This document shows, piece after piece, positions 52,154-63,300 of a DNA stretch of 64,000 nt (position 1 is the first letter of the stretch; each line of letters begins with the position of its first letter). The position numbers and the translations under genes are program-made. Below the pieces are notes generated by a model. It searched no databases and had not been told where the DNA came from. It saw only the letters and a program-made list of their open reading frames with translations. The DNA is from JBICHN01 sp043101845 (GTDB lineage: Bacteria; Planctomycetota; Phycisphaerae; Phycisphaerales; UBA5793). The stretch is from positions 1,488,001 to 1,552,000 of the forward strand of contig JBICHN010000011.1 of assembly GCA_043101845.1 (NCBI GenBank). The letters are read 5' to 3'.

Positions 52154-54157
52154 TCATCGAATGTCGACGACGAGCGGCAGATGGTCGGACGCGATCGTCG
52201 TATCGGTCGACTCGAGTCCGTACTGCTCGAGCACTTCGTCACTCAACTTCGAGGTGTCGAGTACGAACGCTCGCGTCACCTGCAGCGTCGCGTCGGAGAC
52301 GAGTGCGAAATCGAGGCGACCCGGAGGGAAGGACTCTTCGGGATTGCGCCAGGTCACATTCGTCTCGTCGCCAGTCACTTTGGGCGCGACATCGAGAAGG
52401 TCGCTCGCGTTAAGGTCGTTGAGGGTGACGAGAGTGTCGAGCGGCTCGCGCGAGCCGACGAGATTGAAGTCACCCATGATGACGACGCCGCTTGGATTAT
52501 GGAGGTAACGGAGGCGCCGAAGCATCTGGTGCACTGCCTTCGCCTCGCCGATCCGGGCCGCATCGCGCTCGTCGCCGGCCGCCCCACAGCAGGTGAAGTG
52601 GACACTGGTAATGAGCAGGCGGCGTCCGTCGGCGGCGACGAGGAGCGGCACGGCTCGCAGCGTCCTTCCGGTGACCGTCGAGACGCGGCGGCTCACGCGC
52701 ATCGGGAGCGCGGTGCGGCGGGTCGCGATTCCGACCGCGCCTTCCGCGTCAATCTGCAGTTCCCATTCGCCGGGCAGATGCACGCCGAGCCACTCGGCAA
52801 GCTGCTCCTCAAGATCAACCGCGTCACCGAGTTCCTGGAAGCAGATGACATCAGGACGAATCGCCTGGAAGACTCGTGCGAATGCGTCTGGCGATTCGAA
52901 CAACGCGCCTTTCTCAACATTCCAGGACATGAGTCGCAGGTCGGTGCGTCCGGATCGCGAGAGATCGATTTCCTTGCCGTCCGTTGCGGTAAACCGCGTC
53001 GCCGCGGGGAAGGCGGCGCGAATGGCCGGTGTCTCGTCGTACGGGGACCCACCGTCATCCATCGCGACAATCTTCAGCCCCATGGCGTCGCGGTTGAGCA
53101 GCAGCCGGTCGATCGCCGTCGTCGAGGCGCCGCGGCGGATCCGCATTTCGAACTCTCGGCTCGCGTGCGTCGGCGCGGCGATGGCGTGGAGGTCGTACGG
53201 ATTGAAAGCGGTCAACGAATCGTCCTCGTGGATCATCGCTGCGTTCCAACCGCGAAAGACTCCCGAATCGGTTCTCGGCGAGAATCGCAGGATGAGATCG
53301 GCGCCCGCCAGCGGGGCTGCGTCACTCAGTCCGACCACTTCGACACCGGTCGAGACCCGATCGTCCGAATCAAAGAAGAGCGCGATGGACGCGCCGGGCA
53401 GCGCCTGCAGATTCGTCTCGGCGCCGGTCTCGAATCGAATGTAAAGCCAGTCGCGGTCAGCGGCGAGCCATACTCGATTGAGATCAATGAATGAGTCCCT
53501 CTCGCCGCCTTCCACTTCGCTTCCCGATACCGGGTCGATGTCCGACCAGTCGGCGAAATCTCCGTCGATTGAAATCGTGCGCGACGCAATCGTCACTGAC
53601 GGCGTCGGACGCATCGCCGCCGATGCCGTGAGGTCATCGCGGATCGGCGACGCGTCAACTTCCTCGACTTCGACCACCGCCGCGTCGGTTTCCGCGACGA
53701 CGATCGTGTCCATCGGCTCATCGTCGGAGGCCACGACCTCTTCGATCGCGGGGGAGTCCTGCATGTCGTTCCGAGCATCCGCTCGATCGACAGCCTCGGC
53801 CGCCGCATCCCCGGCGTCTGGCTCGCGATCGATCTCCACCGCCGCCCGACGCTCGTCGGTCTCAACCCCGGGTTCGGTTTCCATTTCGTCGGCCGGCTCA
53901 CGACCGGACGCCCGCTCGGCGAGTTCGTCGAGTGAGGGGCGTTCCTCCTCGTCTTCATGCACGGCGACCATCTCGGGCGTCGAGACAGTGTCGGAATCGG
54001 TCGCCGCGACCTCTTCGATCGCCGGGTCGGTCGACGCGGCGTCGGATCGCTGGGCCGAGCCCGATTCGCAACCGCAGACCCATGCGAGGAGAGTGATGAG
54101 GACGAATGCGCACGCGACGGAAGTGCGCCCGGAGAATGTCGGCGTCGTGGCTGTCAT
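52154..54157 (-). CDS. lipoprotein with endonuclease/exonuclease/phosphatase domain
   Basis: A 667-residue exported protein: lipobox (ITLLAWVCGC), then a low-complexity acidic spacer of about 150 residues rich in Glu, Asp, Ala and Val. A beta-sandwich-like region follows (TISIDGDFADWSDIDPV; DWLYIRFETGAETN), resembling carbohydrate-binding CBM9-type folds. Last is an EEP domain with RLMSWNVEKGA, VICFQELGD, MGDFNLVGS and ASDHLPLVVDI. The hydrolase is therefore probably held in the outer envelope. The substrate (nucleic acid or phosphoester) is unknown. Confidence 0.85.
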   Translation of the reverse strand: MTATTPTFSGRTSVACAFVLITLLAWVCGCESGSAQRSDAASTDPAIEEVAATDSDTVSTPEMVAVHEDEEERPSLDELAERASGREPADEMETEPGVETDERRAAVEIDREPDAGDAAAEAVDRADARNDMQDSPAIEEVVASDDEPMDTIVVAETDAAVVEVEEVDASPIRDDLTASAAMRPTPSVTIASRTISIDGDFADWSDIDPVSGSEVEGGERDSFIDLNRVWLAADRDWLYIRFETGAETNLQALPGASIALFFDSDDRVSTGVEVVGLSDAAPLAGADLILRFSPRTDSGVFRGWNAAMIHEDDSLTAFNPYDLHAIAAPTHASREFEMRIRRGASTTAIDRLLLNRDAMGLKIVAMDDGGSPYDETPAIRAAFPAATRFTATDGKEIDLSRSGRTDLRLMSWNVEKGALFESPDAFARVFQAIRPDVICFQELGDAVDLEEQLAEWLGVHLPGEWELQIDAEGAVGIATRRTALPMRVSRRVSTVTGRTLRAVPLLVAADGRRLLITSVHFTCCGAAGDERDAARIGEAKAVHQMLRRLRYLHNPSGVVIMGDFNLVGSREPLDTLVTLNDLNASDLLDVAPKVTGDETNVTWRNPEESFPPGRLDFALVSDATLQVTRAFVLDTSKLSDEVLEQYGLESTDTTIASDHLPLVVDIR

Positions 54158-54233
54158 GCGGGCAGTGTCCCCACTCGGATGGGTCCCGGCAAGCCGGACG
54201 GGATGATTTCGCTTGTGAAAGGAAGGCATCGGC

Positions 54234-54947
54234 TCACGCGGTCGCGAGCATTTCCTGGCGCCATTCCTGATCGCGGCGGATTCGATTCGTCACCCCCCGC
54301 GGAATCGGCATATGGAGGGTGATGGCGTCGAGGAGTTCAATCTCCGTCGACAACTCATGAATACCGGTGCGGAAACTCAACCCCCAGTCGACTTTGAAGG
54401 TGCCGCAGGGAAGTCCACGATGCGACCGCATTTCGGCGCCCTTGCCCTGAGGGTAATTCACCGCGGCGCCCATTTCGACATCGATGACTTGCCCCTGCAA
54501 GCGTGGATGGACGGCGACCGGCTGTTGAATGACCCCTACGCCGCCGCCGGGACAGGTGAACGCGAAATGCATATCGCGTCCGTCGGGCCGATGCTGGATT
54601 GAGTTCGCCGGTGGACGCAGATGAACAACGGCGTTGCAGACGCTGTCGAACCGGTTCTCGAAGTAGATACAGACATACGCCTGCTCGTCCTTCTTGCGCA
54701 TGACCGGCATGAAGCACAGGCCGTCCTGTTCGTAGTAGATACCGCCCGTGTATCGCGCGAGCGTATCCGGCAGCTTGTCTTCAAACTTGAGAGACCAGAG
54801 CAGAATCCCTCCCGCGACGAGAAAGAGTGTCGCCGACGCGATGAGATGGAGGTTCGACTCGCTCCAGAAGTATGCCCAGAACAGATAGCAGAAGAAGACG
54901 AGCAGGAGGACAACCAGAACCGTATTACGATATTCGCGTGCCATCAT
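54234..54947 (-). CDS. membrane protein of unknown function
   Basis: A 237-residue protein with two adjacent N-terminal membrane helices (TVLVVLLLVFFCYLFWAYFW; LIASATLFLVAGGILLW) and a cytoplasmic or exported soluble C-domain rich in beta structure (YVCIYFENRFDSVCNAVVHL; GTFKVDWGLSFRTGIHELS). The ATG at 54947 has GGAG seven bases ahead. A longer start at 55079 would add 44 residues but lacks an RBS. No family is recognised. It lies between the EEP lipoprotein and a metallophosphoesterase, all on the minus strand. Confidence 0.7.
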   Translation of the reverse strand: MMAREYRNTVLVVLLLVFFCYLFWAYFWSESNLHLIASATLFLVAGGILLWSLKFEDKLPDTLARYTGGIYYEQDGLCFMPVMRKKDEQAYVCIYFENRFDSVCNAVVHLRPPANSIQHRPDGRDMHFAFTCPGGGVGVIQQPVAVHPRLQGQVIDVEMGAAVNYPQGKGAEMRSHRGLPCGTFKVDWGLSFRTGIHELSTEIELLDAITLHMPIPRGVTNRIRRDQEWRQEMLATA

Positions 54948-55101
54948 CCGGAACTCCGCAGGCGCCACCGTGCGTGCGCGGTTCAGAAATGAGGCCACGC
55001 CGAAGCGCTCCGTCGTATCCGCCCCTCCTCCGGTCGGATACGAACGGGGGACGCTCCGCGTAGTCGTGGCCGCGAGCATTATACAGAATTCTGCGAATTC
55101 C

Positions 55102-55992
55102 TCACGCGTCGGTTTGATCCGAAGCGGTTCGCCCCGAACGGACCGTGATAATCGCGATCTCAGAGGGACAACGAACGCGGAACGGAAACCACGATCCAAC
55201 CCCCGAGGTCACATGGAGGACCGAGTCGTCGCGCTCGTAGACGCCCCAGCAGTATTTGTGGGCGAGGCTCCCGAGTCCGACGGGTGGTTTCCAGGGCTTA
55301 CCGTGCGTGAGATTCAACTGGCCGCCGTGCGTGTGTCCTGAGAGCGTCAGATCAACGCCCTTGGAGCGCGCCCGGTCGAATGCGATCGGATGATGCGCCA
55401 GGAGGATGTGCCCGTCCTCCGGGCAGGGCTCACAGACCTGATCGACGAGATGATCGATCTCGCTCGGCCGACGCGCCCAGTCAATGCCTGACAGACGGAT
55501 GCGGCCGCCGCGATGCTCGAGATCGATCCGCTCATTGATAAGGGTTCGGAGCCCGGCTCGCTCACAGGCGTCGAGATAGATCCGCTCGTCGACGAGCTTG
55601 TCGTGGTTTCCCAGCACCGACCAGGTCCCCAGGGTCGTTTCGTAGGACGCGAGGGCCTCGAGCAGCGGCTCGGCGCCGTGGGGATGAAAGTCGATGATGT
55701 CGCCGGTCACGACGAGGAGATCGAGTGGCCATTCCTTCAGCCGGCGAAGCACATCGAAACTCTGGTCCAGACTGATGAGTTCGCCGAGGTGAAAGTCCGA
55801 GACATGCCCGACTACGAGCCCATCGAGGGCGGCCGGCCATAGCGGACAGGTGATTTCGTGGTGAACGAGTCGGGGATCGGTTCGGGTCGCGGCGCGCTGA
55901 AGTCGACCGCCCGTCAGGCGGTTCGCCGTTTTTCCCATTCGGTGACGAAAGGCGGAGCCTCGTGGTGGTCCGGCCTGTTTTTTAGCGTCCAT
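55102..55992 (-). CDS. calcineurin-like metallophosphoesterase
   Basis: A 296-residue dimetal phosphoesterase with the full motif set: VVGHVSDFHLGE, LVVTGDIIDFHPHG, VLGNHDKLVD, ILLAHHP and LSGHTHGGQLNLTHG. It resembles the YaeI/YkuE type that acts near membrane lipids, but has a basic N-terminus (RHRMGKTANRLTGGRLQRA) instead of a clear membrane helix or Tat signal. The actual substrate is unknown. The start at 55992 faces the non-coding region. Confidence 0.9.
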   Translation of the reverse strand: MDAKKQAGPPRGSAFRHRMGKTANRLTGGRLQRAATRTDPRLVHHEITCPLWPAALDGLVVGHVSDFHLGELISLDQSFDVLRRLKEWPLDLLVVTGDIIDFHPHGAEPLLEALASYETTLGTWSVLGNHDKLVDERIYLDACERAGLRTLINERIDLEHRGGRIRLSGIDWARRPSEIDHLVDQVCEPCPEDGHILLAHHPIAFDRARSKGVDLTLSGHTHGGQLNLTHGKPWKPPVGLGSLAHKYCWGVYERDDSVLHVTSGVGSWFPFRVRCPSEIAIITVRSGRTASDQTDA

Positions 55993-56039
55993 AGGTCAAC
56001 GAATGGTAGGGGGTTTCGGCCCCCGGTCCGCTTCGAGCC

Positions 56040-56379
56040 ACGGTTCGATTCAGGCGAATCAACCGAACTCCGGAATCGGCGCGGAGAGCCCGATCGCGAG
56101 GATTTTCATTCTTTCGCTGGAACCAGTAGGCCATACGCCGCGAACGAATGTGCGGTCGAAGAACGGAGTCGGCTTACCCCCTTTTCCGTCGAGACGTGCA
56201 GCCACACCGGCCGCCTCCAAGTTCTTCGCCATAGATCCGGGTGATTCGGAGCCCCGCAGGGATGCCAGCTTGTTCGGCGCGACCCCACGCGCGCCGAATC
56301 ACGGCGCGGGTCGATTCGAATCACCGGTAACACGCGCTCGGCCCGGTTGGCCACGAACCGGGTCGAGCCTTTTTTTTTT
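56040..56379 (+). ncRNA. candidate structured non-coding RNA
   Basis: A plus-strand transcript ending at the terminator at 56336-56379 would lie between two minus-strand genes, with no plus-strand gene within about 4 kb upstream. The stretch contains a bulged hairpin at 56041-56065. It also has a 9-bp stem 56241-56249 with 56294-56302, a 9-bp stem 56273-56281 with 56290-56298, and an alternative pairing of 56240-56248 with 56317-56325. Some of these exclude each other. I found no motif of tmRNA, RNase P RNA, SRP RNA or 6S RNA. The 5' end is unknown. Confidence 0.45.
56336..56379 (+). terminator. very strong intrinsic terminator
   Basis: A 13-bp stem with one G-U pair (GCTCGGCCCGGTT at 56336-56348 with AACCGGGTCGAGC at 56356-56368, 7-base loop) is followed after one C by ten Ts (56370-56379). 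It works only for plus-strand transcription, while the flanking genes are on the minus strand. Confidence 0.9.
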
Positions 56380-56394
56380 CTACAAGGAGCGCGG

Positions 56395-57060
56395 TTACTT
56401 CTCGGGTCGATCGATCACCATGATGTCATCGAGCGATTTGCGTTGAATGTCGGGAACCTCGCAACCCTCGGCCGGGAAGCCGACGGGAATGAGAAGGAAT
56501 GGCCGCTCGTTCGCCGGTCGGCGCAGGATTGAGCTGAGGAACTTCATCGGGCTCGGCGTATGGGTGAGCGTGGCGAGGCCGGCGAGATGGGCGGCGGTCA
56601 ACAGCAGTCCGACGGCGAGCCCAACCGACTCATCGGTGTAATACACCTGGCCGCCATCATCGTCCTTGACCTTCTTAAACACGACGATCAGCCAGGGCGC
56701 GATCTCGAGAAACGGCTTGTGCTCGTCGACCCCGAGCGCGGCGAGGTCCCGAAGCCAGCGTTCCGACGCCCGGTGCTCATAGAACTCCCGCTCCTCGGCC
56801 TCGGCTGCGACTCGAATCTCCCGCTTGATCGCGGGGTCCTGCACCGCCACGAAGCGCCAGGGCTGCTTGTTCGCGCCGCTTGGCGCCGTGCCGGCGACGC
56901 GGATGATGGTCTCGATGAGTTCGCGCGCCACTGGTCGATCCGAGAAGCTCCGGACCGTCCGTCGGCGCTTCATGACCGCGCAGAATTCGCGCGCGGCGGA
57001 GAGGCCGTCGGTGGCGGGCACATACGGGTCGAGGGGGATCATCCGGGGCGGGTCGGGCAT
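56395..57060 (-). CDS. nitroreductase-family flavoprotein
   Basis: A 221-residue FMN-dependent oxidoreductase of the nitroreductase superfamily. The N-terminal FMN-phosphate motif is MKRRRTVRSFSDRPV, followed by GTAPSGANKQPWRF. Then come VYYTDESVGLAVGLLLTAAH and GLATLTHTPSPMKFL, and the C-terminal ERPFLLIPVGFPAEGCEVP. The layout resembles the iodotyrosine-deiodinase/BluB-like branch. The physiological substrate is unknown. The ATG at 57060 fits the family start; upstream in-frame sequence to 57315 does not. The gene is divergent from the giant cytochrome. Confidence 0.9.
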   Translation of the reverse strand: MPDPPRMIPLDPYVPATDGLSAAREFCAVMKRRRTVRSFSDRPVARELIETIIRVAGTAPSGANKQPWRFVAVQDPAIKREIRVAAEAEEREFYEHRASERWLRDLAALGVDEHKPFLEIAPWLIVVFKKVKDDDGGQVYYTDESVGLAVGLLLTAAHLAGLATLTHTPSPMKFLSSILRRPANERPFLLIPVGFPAEGCEVPDIQRKSLDDIMVIDRPEK

Positions 57061-57314
57061 GGTGGGGGTACTCCGATGATCGGCATCGTAGTGACGCGTC
57101 GCCGACCCCGGCGCGGACGCGTTGGCCCGGGCCGGAGGGCTCGTGCTTTTTTTCACAAATTGGGTTCGAGCCGGCGTGGGAGCGGCCTGCGGCCCCCGAT
57201 ATACTTGCCTCTCCATGGATTCGCGCGCGGGTTGCAGGAGGCGCCCCGCGCGGCGACCCGGTGGCTTCGCCGCCTCGCTCGCGCCTCGAGACGCTCTATC
57301 GGAAAGAAGCGCCA

Positions 57315-60300
57315 ATGCCGGTCACGACTCAGACTTTCCGAAACCAGAACAAGCTCCATTGGGTCTTCGCGATCTCGGCCGTCGCGCTCGCGGGCGTGAC
57401 CATGATCGCGGTGATCGAAGACTGGATGAACGACTATCGGAAGCCGCAGGTCGAAGCCCGCGTCTGGGAGGGCGCCCGGGCGGCCTGGGACCGCGAAGTC
57501 GTCGAATTCCAGAAGGATCAGATGGACCTCGACGCCCTCGCCCGGCGCCTCGAGGAGGAGACGGCGCGAATCGAAGCGAGCCCGGAGTACCAGGAGATCG
57601 AAGCGCAGATGGCGGAGCTGCGCGATGAGAAGGATCGCATTACGAAGCGGCTCCAACTCCAGATTACGGGAAATATCTCTCCCGTCGAGCAGCGCATCGA
57701 GTGGCTGAACAGTCTTGAGCAGATCGACGATTCCGTTCGTGACGAACTCGTGGCGCTCAATGAAGAACTCGCGTATTACCTCGAAGAAAAGCGCGTCGGC
57801 GAGAATCGCGTACGGGAGATCGATAACGAGGTCGAAGCCCTGAAGGATCGCCGGCGCGATCTGCTCGCGCCGATCGCCGACCTCGAGGCGCAGGTCACGG
57901 CGCAGCGCGTCAAGGTCGACAAGGCGACCGAGCGATTCCACGAGTTGAATCCCGGCCTCGTCCTCGGGCTCGGGCAAAAGCTGCAGAATGCTCCGCTCCT
58001 CGACTGGATGAACCCGTCGATCCGCGTCGAGCAGCAACTCGTCGAAGGCGTGTACACCGAACTCAATGTGAAACAGGTCGCTTCGCTCGATCGCTGCATG
58101 AGTTGCCATATCAACATCGACAACGAGGCGTACGCGGAGGACCGTGTTCTCGGGTTCCTCGAGAAGCAGATCGCGGTCGACGAGGGCGAGCGCGTGCTCA
58201 TGATGGGCGACAGCCAGCCGGTCGTAATGCTCGACTTCTGGGAGCGCGTCGTTACGCGCCTTGACGACCGTTCGCTCGACGGGCAGCCGGGCGAGAAGCT
58301 GCGCGAAGCTCAGGCGGAGGCGATCAGCTCCTACAACCGACTGCTTGCGCGGGCTGACGCGAATCATCCCGTTCGGGCCGCCTGGGATGAACTCACGGGC
58401 GGTGACGGCGAAGCGTCGGCGTCGCTTGGCGGGGCGGACGACCTCCAGTCGATGCTCGCCGCGATTCGCGGACGCCAGACCGACGCGGAAGACTGGAGCG
58501 AGTGGTTCGCGCCGCTCTCGAAGTATCGCCAGAAACTCATCGTCATCGCCGAAGAGTCAATCAATGAGGATGAGCGTCGCGCGCTCTTTGACACCTATCG
58601 GTACACGCTCGTTGACGCGTACAACGCGGGTGGACGCGATGAGAACCGTCGGACGCTGAGCGCGAGCCGGCTCATGCTCGCTCATCCCGATCTCGATCTC
58701 TACGCGCATCCGGATTCGAAGCACCCGATCGCCACTATGGGCTGCACGAGCTGCCACGCCGGTTCAGGCGAGGAGACCCAGTTCCTGCACTCGGCGCATG
58801 TGCCGAGCGATATCTGGGTCGATTCAGGCACCGGAATGCTCGTCCCCGACTTCCTCGTCGACGCCATCGGGTCGAAGGGCGACATTACCCGCATGCGCCG
58901 CGGGGGCGCGGGAGATACCGCCCGGGCGCCGGGTACGAGCGGAGGAAGCGAAGTCGAGGTGGTTCGCCTCGGCATGGGCTCCGGCGCCGCGATGGACGAT
59001 GAGGCGCACGGCGCCGATGAGGGCGTCGATGTCGTCGCAGCTGATCGCGCGCATGCTCCCGGTCACATCGATGGTCCGCACGACGATCACGCCGTCGGCG
59101 AACGCATTCACTCCGATCTGTATTTCGCAAACGACACCTTCGCCCCGGATCCGTACGGACCTCCTACGGAAGTGCATGACAACTATGCGCTCTACATGGA
59201 TCCGGCGAACGGCGCCCATGTCACCGCGACCAAGCAGAAGTACTGGTGGAAAGCCGAGTACGGCTGGAAGGAAATCAAGTACCACTACTGGGAGCGTCCG
59301 ATGCACGAACTTCGGTTCGTGGAATCGTCCTGCGCTCGATGCCACGAAGACATCGTGGATGTCGACGCGCACGCCGAGACGCTCGCCAAGGGCCGACGCC
59401 TGTTCGCCGAGGTCGGCTGCGTGAACTGCCACGCGAACGATCGACTCGGCAGCCCGGTCGCCGGGCTGCCCGGAAAACCCGATGTGCGCCAGGTGGGTCC
59501 GAGCCTCACGCATGTGCGCCACAAGCTCAGCGAAGACATGATCGCGTCCTGGACCTGGTCGCCAAAGGCGTTCCGGCCCAACACGCGGATGCCCCATTTC
59601 TGGATGCTCGAGAACAACTCCTCGCCGATCGACATTCGCCGATCGAGAGCCGAGGTGAGCGCCATCTCCTACTACCTCGCGAATGTCGACGAGAATGGCG
59701 ACTTCATCAATCCTGAGAGCAGTGAAGCCGAGACGGTCGCGATCCCCGGGTTCGAGCCACTTCCCACGACGGACGATGGCGCGCCGCTGTCGGGGAACCC
59801 GGCGAAGGGGCGCGAGATCTTCAATACGGTCGGATGTCTCGCCTGCCATGCGAATGTGAACGAGCACGGCCTCGAATGGGTAACGCTCGACCTCCAGGAG
59901 CGATTCGGCCTCGACCGCCAGGAGGCCTACGCGAGAATGGCGGAAGACGCGGCGGAAATCGAGGCGCACGGGCTCGACGCGGATGGCGAAGCGACGAATG
60001 TCGGCTTCTTCGAACTCGCGGCGAACGGAGTCCCGACGAGCACGATCCGTCCGGAGCAGTACAACCGCCTGCAGTGGTATCTCATGACCTATCAGCCCGA
60101 TCGGTACACCCGCGTGGGTCCCGATCTGTCGGCCGTTGGCACGAAGCTTCGCCACGATCGAAGCGAAGAGCAGGCCACGGGCTGGCTCTACAACTGGCTG
60201 CGGCAGCCGAGTCATTACAACAGTTACACAATCATGCCCAGCCTGCGACTCACCGAGTCGGAGGCGATGGATCTCACCGCCTATCTGCTCACACTCGAGC

Positions 60301-63300
60301 ATCCGAACTATGAGGTGCAGAGCTTCCCCGCGGACGAGCAGATGGCGGACGCCCTCCTCGTGAACCTGCAGGCCAATGCGATCTCAGAGCAGGAGGCGCG
60401 GAACAAAGTCCGAGCGATGACGCTCGAGGAGAAGCAGTTCGATCTCGGCAGCCGCATGATCCAGCATTACGGCTGCTACGGATGCCATGAGATTCCGGGC
60501 TTCGACTCGACGATGGCGGTCTCGGCGAACATCACCTCCTGGGGTGTGCGCGACCCGCACAAGCTCGACTTCGGATTCTTCGATCATCCGTACGACGACA
60601 ATCGCCCGAAGACCGCGGAGATCTGGAAGACCTACCGGTGGGGCACCGATGCGGACTCGGTCGCGATCGACGAGCATTCGATCGGAGAGCACGGACTGTA
60701 CCAGGTCGAAGTGCCCTGGGAGCATGTGCATGTCGACCGGCGCGGCTACCTCGAGGCCAAATTGCACGACACGCGCATCTTTGATCGGTACCGCGGCAGC
60801 TATGAAGGCGCCATGGCGGAGACCGGCGAGGTGCTTCTCACGGATGTCGAAACCCGTACGCGCCGGCTTGTTGAACGGGACGGTGTCTACATTGACCTCG
60901 AGACCGGCGCCGAGACCGACCTCGTCGCCCGGGATGTCGAGATACTCGATGTCGGCAAGCCGTACCTCAAGCTTCGGATGCCGAACTTCTTCCTCAAGGC
61001 CTCCGATGTTGAAGCGCTCGTGACCTATGTGACGAGCCAGATGCCGCCACTCGTCGACGAGTCTCTTCAGGACACGAAGGACGAAGCCGGCGAACTCCGC
61101 GCCGACGGCAAACTCATGGCTCAGGCGTTCAACTGCTTCGGCTGCCACAACATTGAGCGGAACTACACCACGATCGAGCAGTACTACACGGTGCGCCGCG
61201 ACGACGGCAGCGTGAATTTCTCGGAGACCGTGGCCAACATGGTCAATGCGCCGCCGCGCCTCATCGGGAACGGCGCCAAGACCCAGCACGACTGGTTCTA
61301 TGGATTTCTCAACAATGTCGTCATGATTCGACCGTGGCTCGAAGTGCGTATGCCGAGCTTCCATCTGAACGGCGAGCAGACGACGCATCTCGTCAACTAT
61401 CTCGCGGGCGCCACAAAGACGGACGGCCGTCATATCGACGAGAAAATGGGCGACGCGGGCGATCAGCTCTGGGCGACCTACCTGACCGTGTACGGGGCGG
61501 AGCTCGAGAAGGCGCTCGCCGCCGGCGAGGGCGAACTGCAGGCCGACCTCGTCGCGAAGACTGCAGCGAACCGCGCTGTCGGCGAGATGCTCGCCACACC
61601 CGTTCTCGATTCGGTGCGCGATGCGATCGGCGACATGATGACCGACTACGAGCTCTTCCCGCCGAATCAGCTGCCGAATCTGGACATGTCGGATGAGGAA
61701 CGCGCGATCAAGTACGCCCAGGGCTTCTATGACCTCAGCTTCCTGCGGGAGACCTACGAAGAGATCAACTATCCCTTCGTCGAAATCAACGCTCCCGAGA
61801 TGGATGAGCTCGAATTCCGGCGCGGCGAAAGAATCATTGAGGACCTCGGGTGCCTGAAGTGTCACGCGTTCGGCGACTACGACCTGCTCGAACGGATCTT
61901 CGACGAAGAGCAGGCGGCTCTTCTCGAGGCGGCCGGAGCCTTCGAGGACGAGGGCGGCGACCCCTACGGCGACGATCCATACGGGGACGACCCGTATGGC
62001 GCCGAGGAAGATCCGTACGGGGCTGAAGATGATCCCTACGGCGCCGAGGAGGATCCGTACGGCGCGGAAGAGGACCCGTATGGAGCCGACGACGCGTACG
62101 CCGATGTCGCCCAGGAAGATCCGTACGGTGACGCGAACGATGGACCGACGGCGCCTTCGTTCTACGACAATATCTCGGCGCCGAACCTCGCCCTGTCGCA
62201 CAAGCGGCTCCAGCCGGAGTACCTTGTCCAGTGGCTCCGCAAACCGGGCTCGATCATGCCCGGGACGATGATGCCGTATCACTGGGGCCCGGACGGCACG
62301 GTGAGCGCGTTCGCAGCGTTCCCCCCGGCGTTGCGAGCCGAGAAGGAGGCGTTGTACGGTCGGACCGCGGACGAGCAGATTAATCTCATCGTCGACTGGC
62401 TCATCGTCGCGGGTGATCGCCGCTTCACGAAGGATGTGTACAAGCTCGCGGACGAGCCGACGAAGGAGGAGGCGGTCGCCAAGCGGGCCGAACTGGATGC
62501 GAAGCTCGACTCCGAAGCGCAGGCGACGCGCGACCGCTGGGCCGAAGAGGCCGCGCGTCGCGCGGCGGAGGCCGGCGAGCCGGCGCCGGTGGTCGTCGAA
62601 GAGCCCAAGCCGGAAGTTGAGGAGCGGCCGACTCGTCGTCCGCCGACTTCGCGCGGCGTTCTCCCGCCCGAAGAGGCGGCGGCGTCACGCGAGGCCGCGA
62701 TGTCGGAGGTCATGACCGTCGAAACCGAAGGGTACGGCAAGATCGCCGGCGTCGTCGTCTTCGACCAGCCCGTGCGCCCGCGACGCGTCGCCGGCAACGC
62801 TGACTGCAATCAGGTGCATCAGCAGGAGGGCACGCGGCTCGTCGAGCAGGACCTCATTCAGAACGACAACCGCACGCTCAAGGACTGCCTCGTGTATGTG
62901 CGGAACGCGCCTGATGACTTTGGCGGCGTTCCGGATGGCCCGGAAGATCTCATTGATCAGTACGGGTGCGTGTACATCCCGCATGTGAAGTCCCTCACCG
63001 CGGGCGAAACACTGGCGATTCGAAACAGCGATTCGTTCGCCCACAATCTCAACATCGCGCCGGAGAGTAACAGCGGCTTCAATGTCAGCCAGCCGGTGGC
63101 GGGAATGATCCACCGAACCTCATTCTCGACTCCGGAAATGAACATGCGACTGAAGTGCGATGTCCATAACTGGATGGGAGCGCTCATCCATGTGTTCGAT
63201 CACCCGTTCCATTCGGTGACCGATGAGCGTGGTGTGTTCGAGATCGAGGGACTGCCCGCCGGTGATTACACCGTGGTGCTTGTCCACGAACGACTCGGCG

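Larger units (their letters stand above)
55993..56394. other. non-coding stretch of about 400 bp with strong RNA structure
   Basis: No credible protein gene is present here. The forward frame at 56003-56446 lacks domains and continues into the nitroreductase region as a shadow. The stretch contains several inverted repeats and ends in a strong plus-strand terminator; see the RNA candidate. Confidence 0.65.

Noticed and set aside
56040..56066. T-loop-like GGTTCGATTC, first suspected as part of a tRNA or tmRNA
   Set aside because: The bases flanking the loop do not pair as a T-stem; they form a different, bulged hairpin, and no acceptor or anticodon arm is present.
56003..56446. 147-codon plus-strand frame in the non-coding stretch
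   Set aside because: It reads through the terminator hairpin and poly-T (giving FFF) and has no recognisable domain or RBS.
57190..57210. TATACT-like -10 element upstream of the cytochrome gene
   Set aside because: No -35 element at suitable spacing could be found, so the promoter call would be speculative.
61959..62129. Tandem repeat considered as CRISPR or recombination repeat
   Set aside because: The units are short, continuous and in frame, with synonymous variation and no spacers.
60384..62282. 632-codon minus-strand frame inside the cytochrome gene
   Set aside because: It is opposite well-defined haem-motif sequence and has no domain or RBS; it is a shadow of codon bias.
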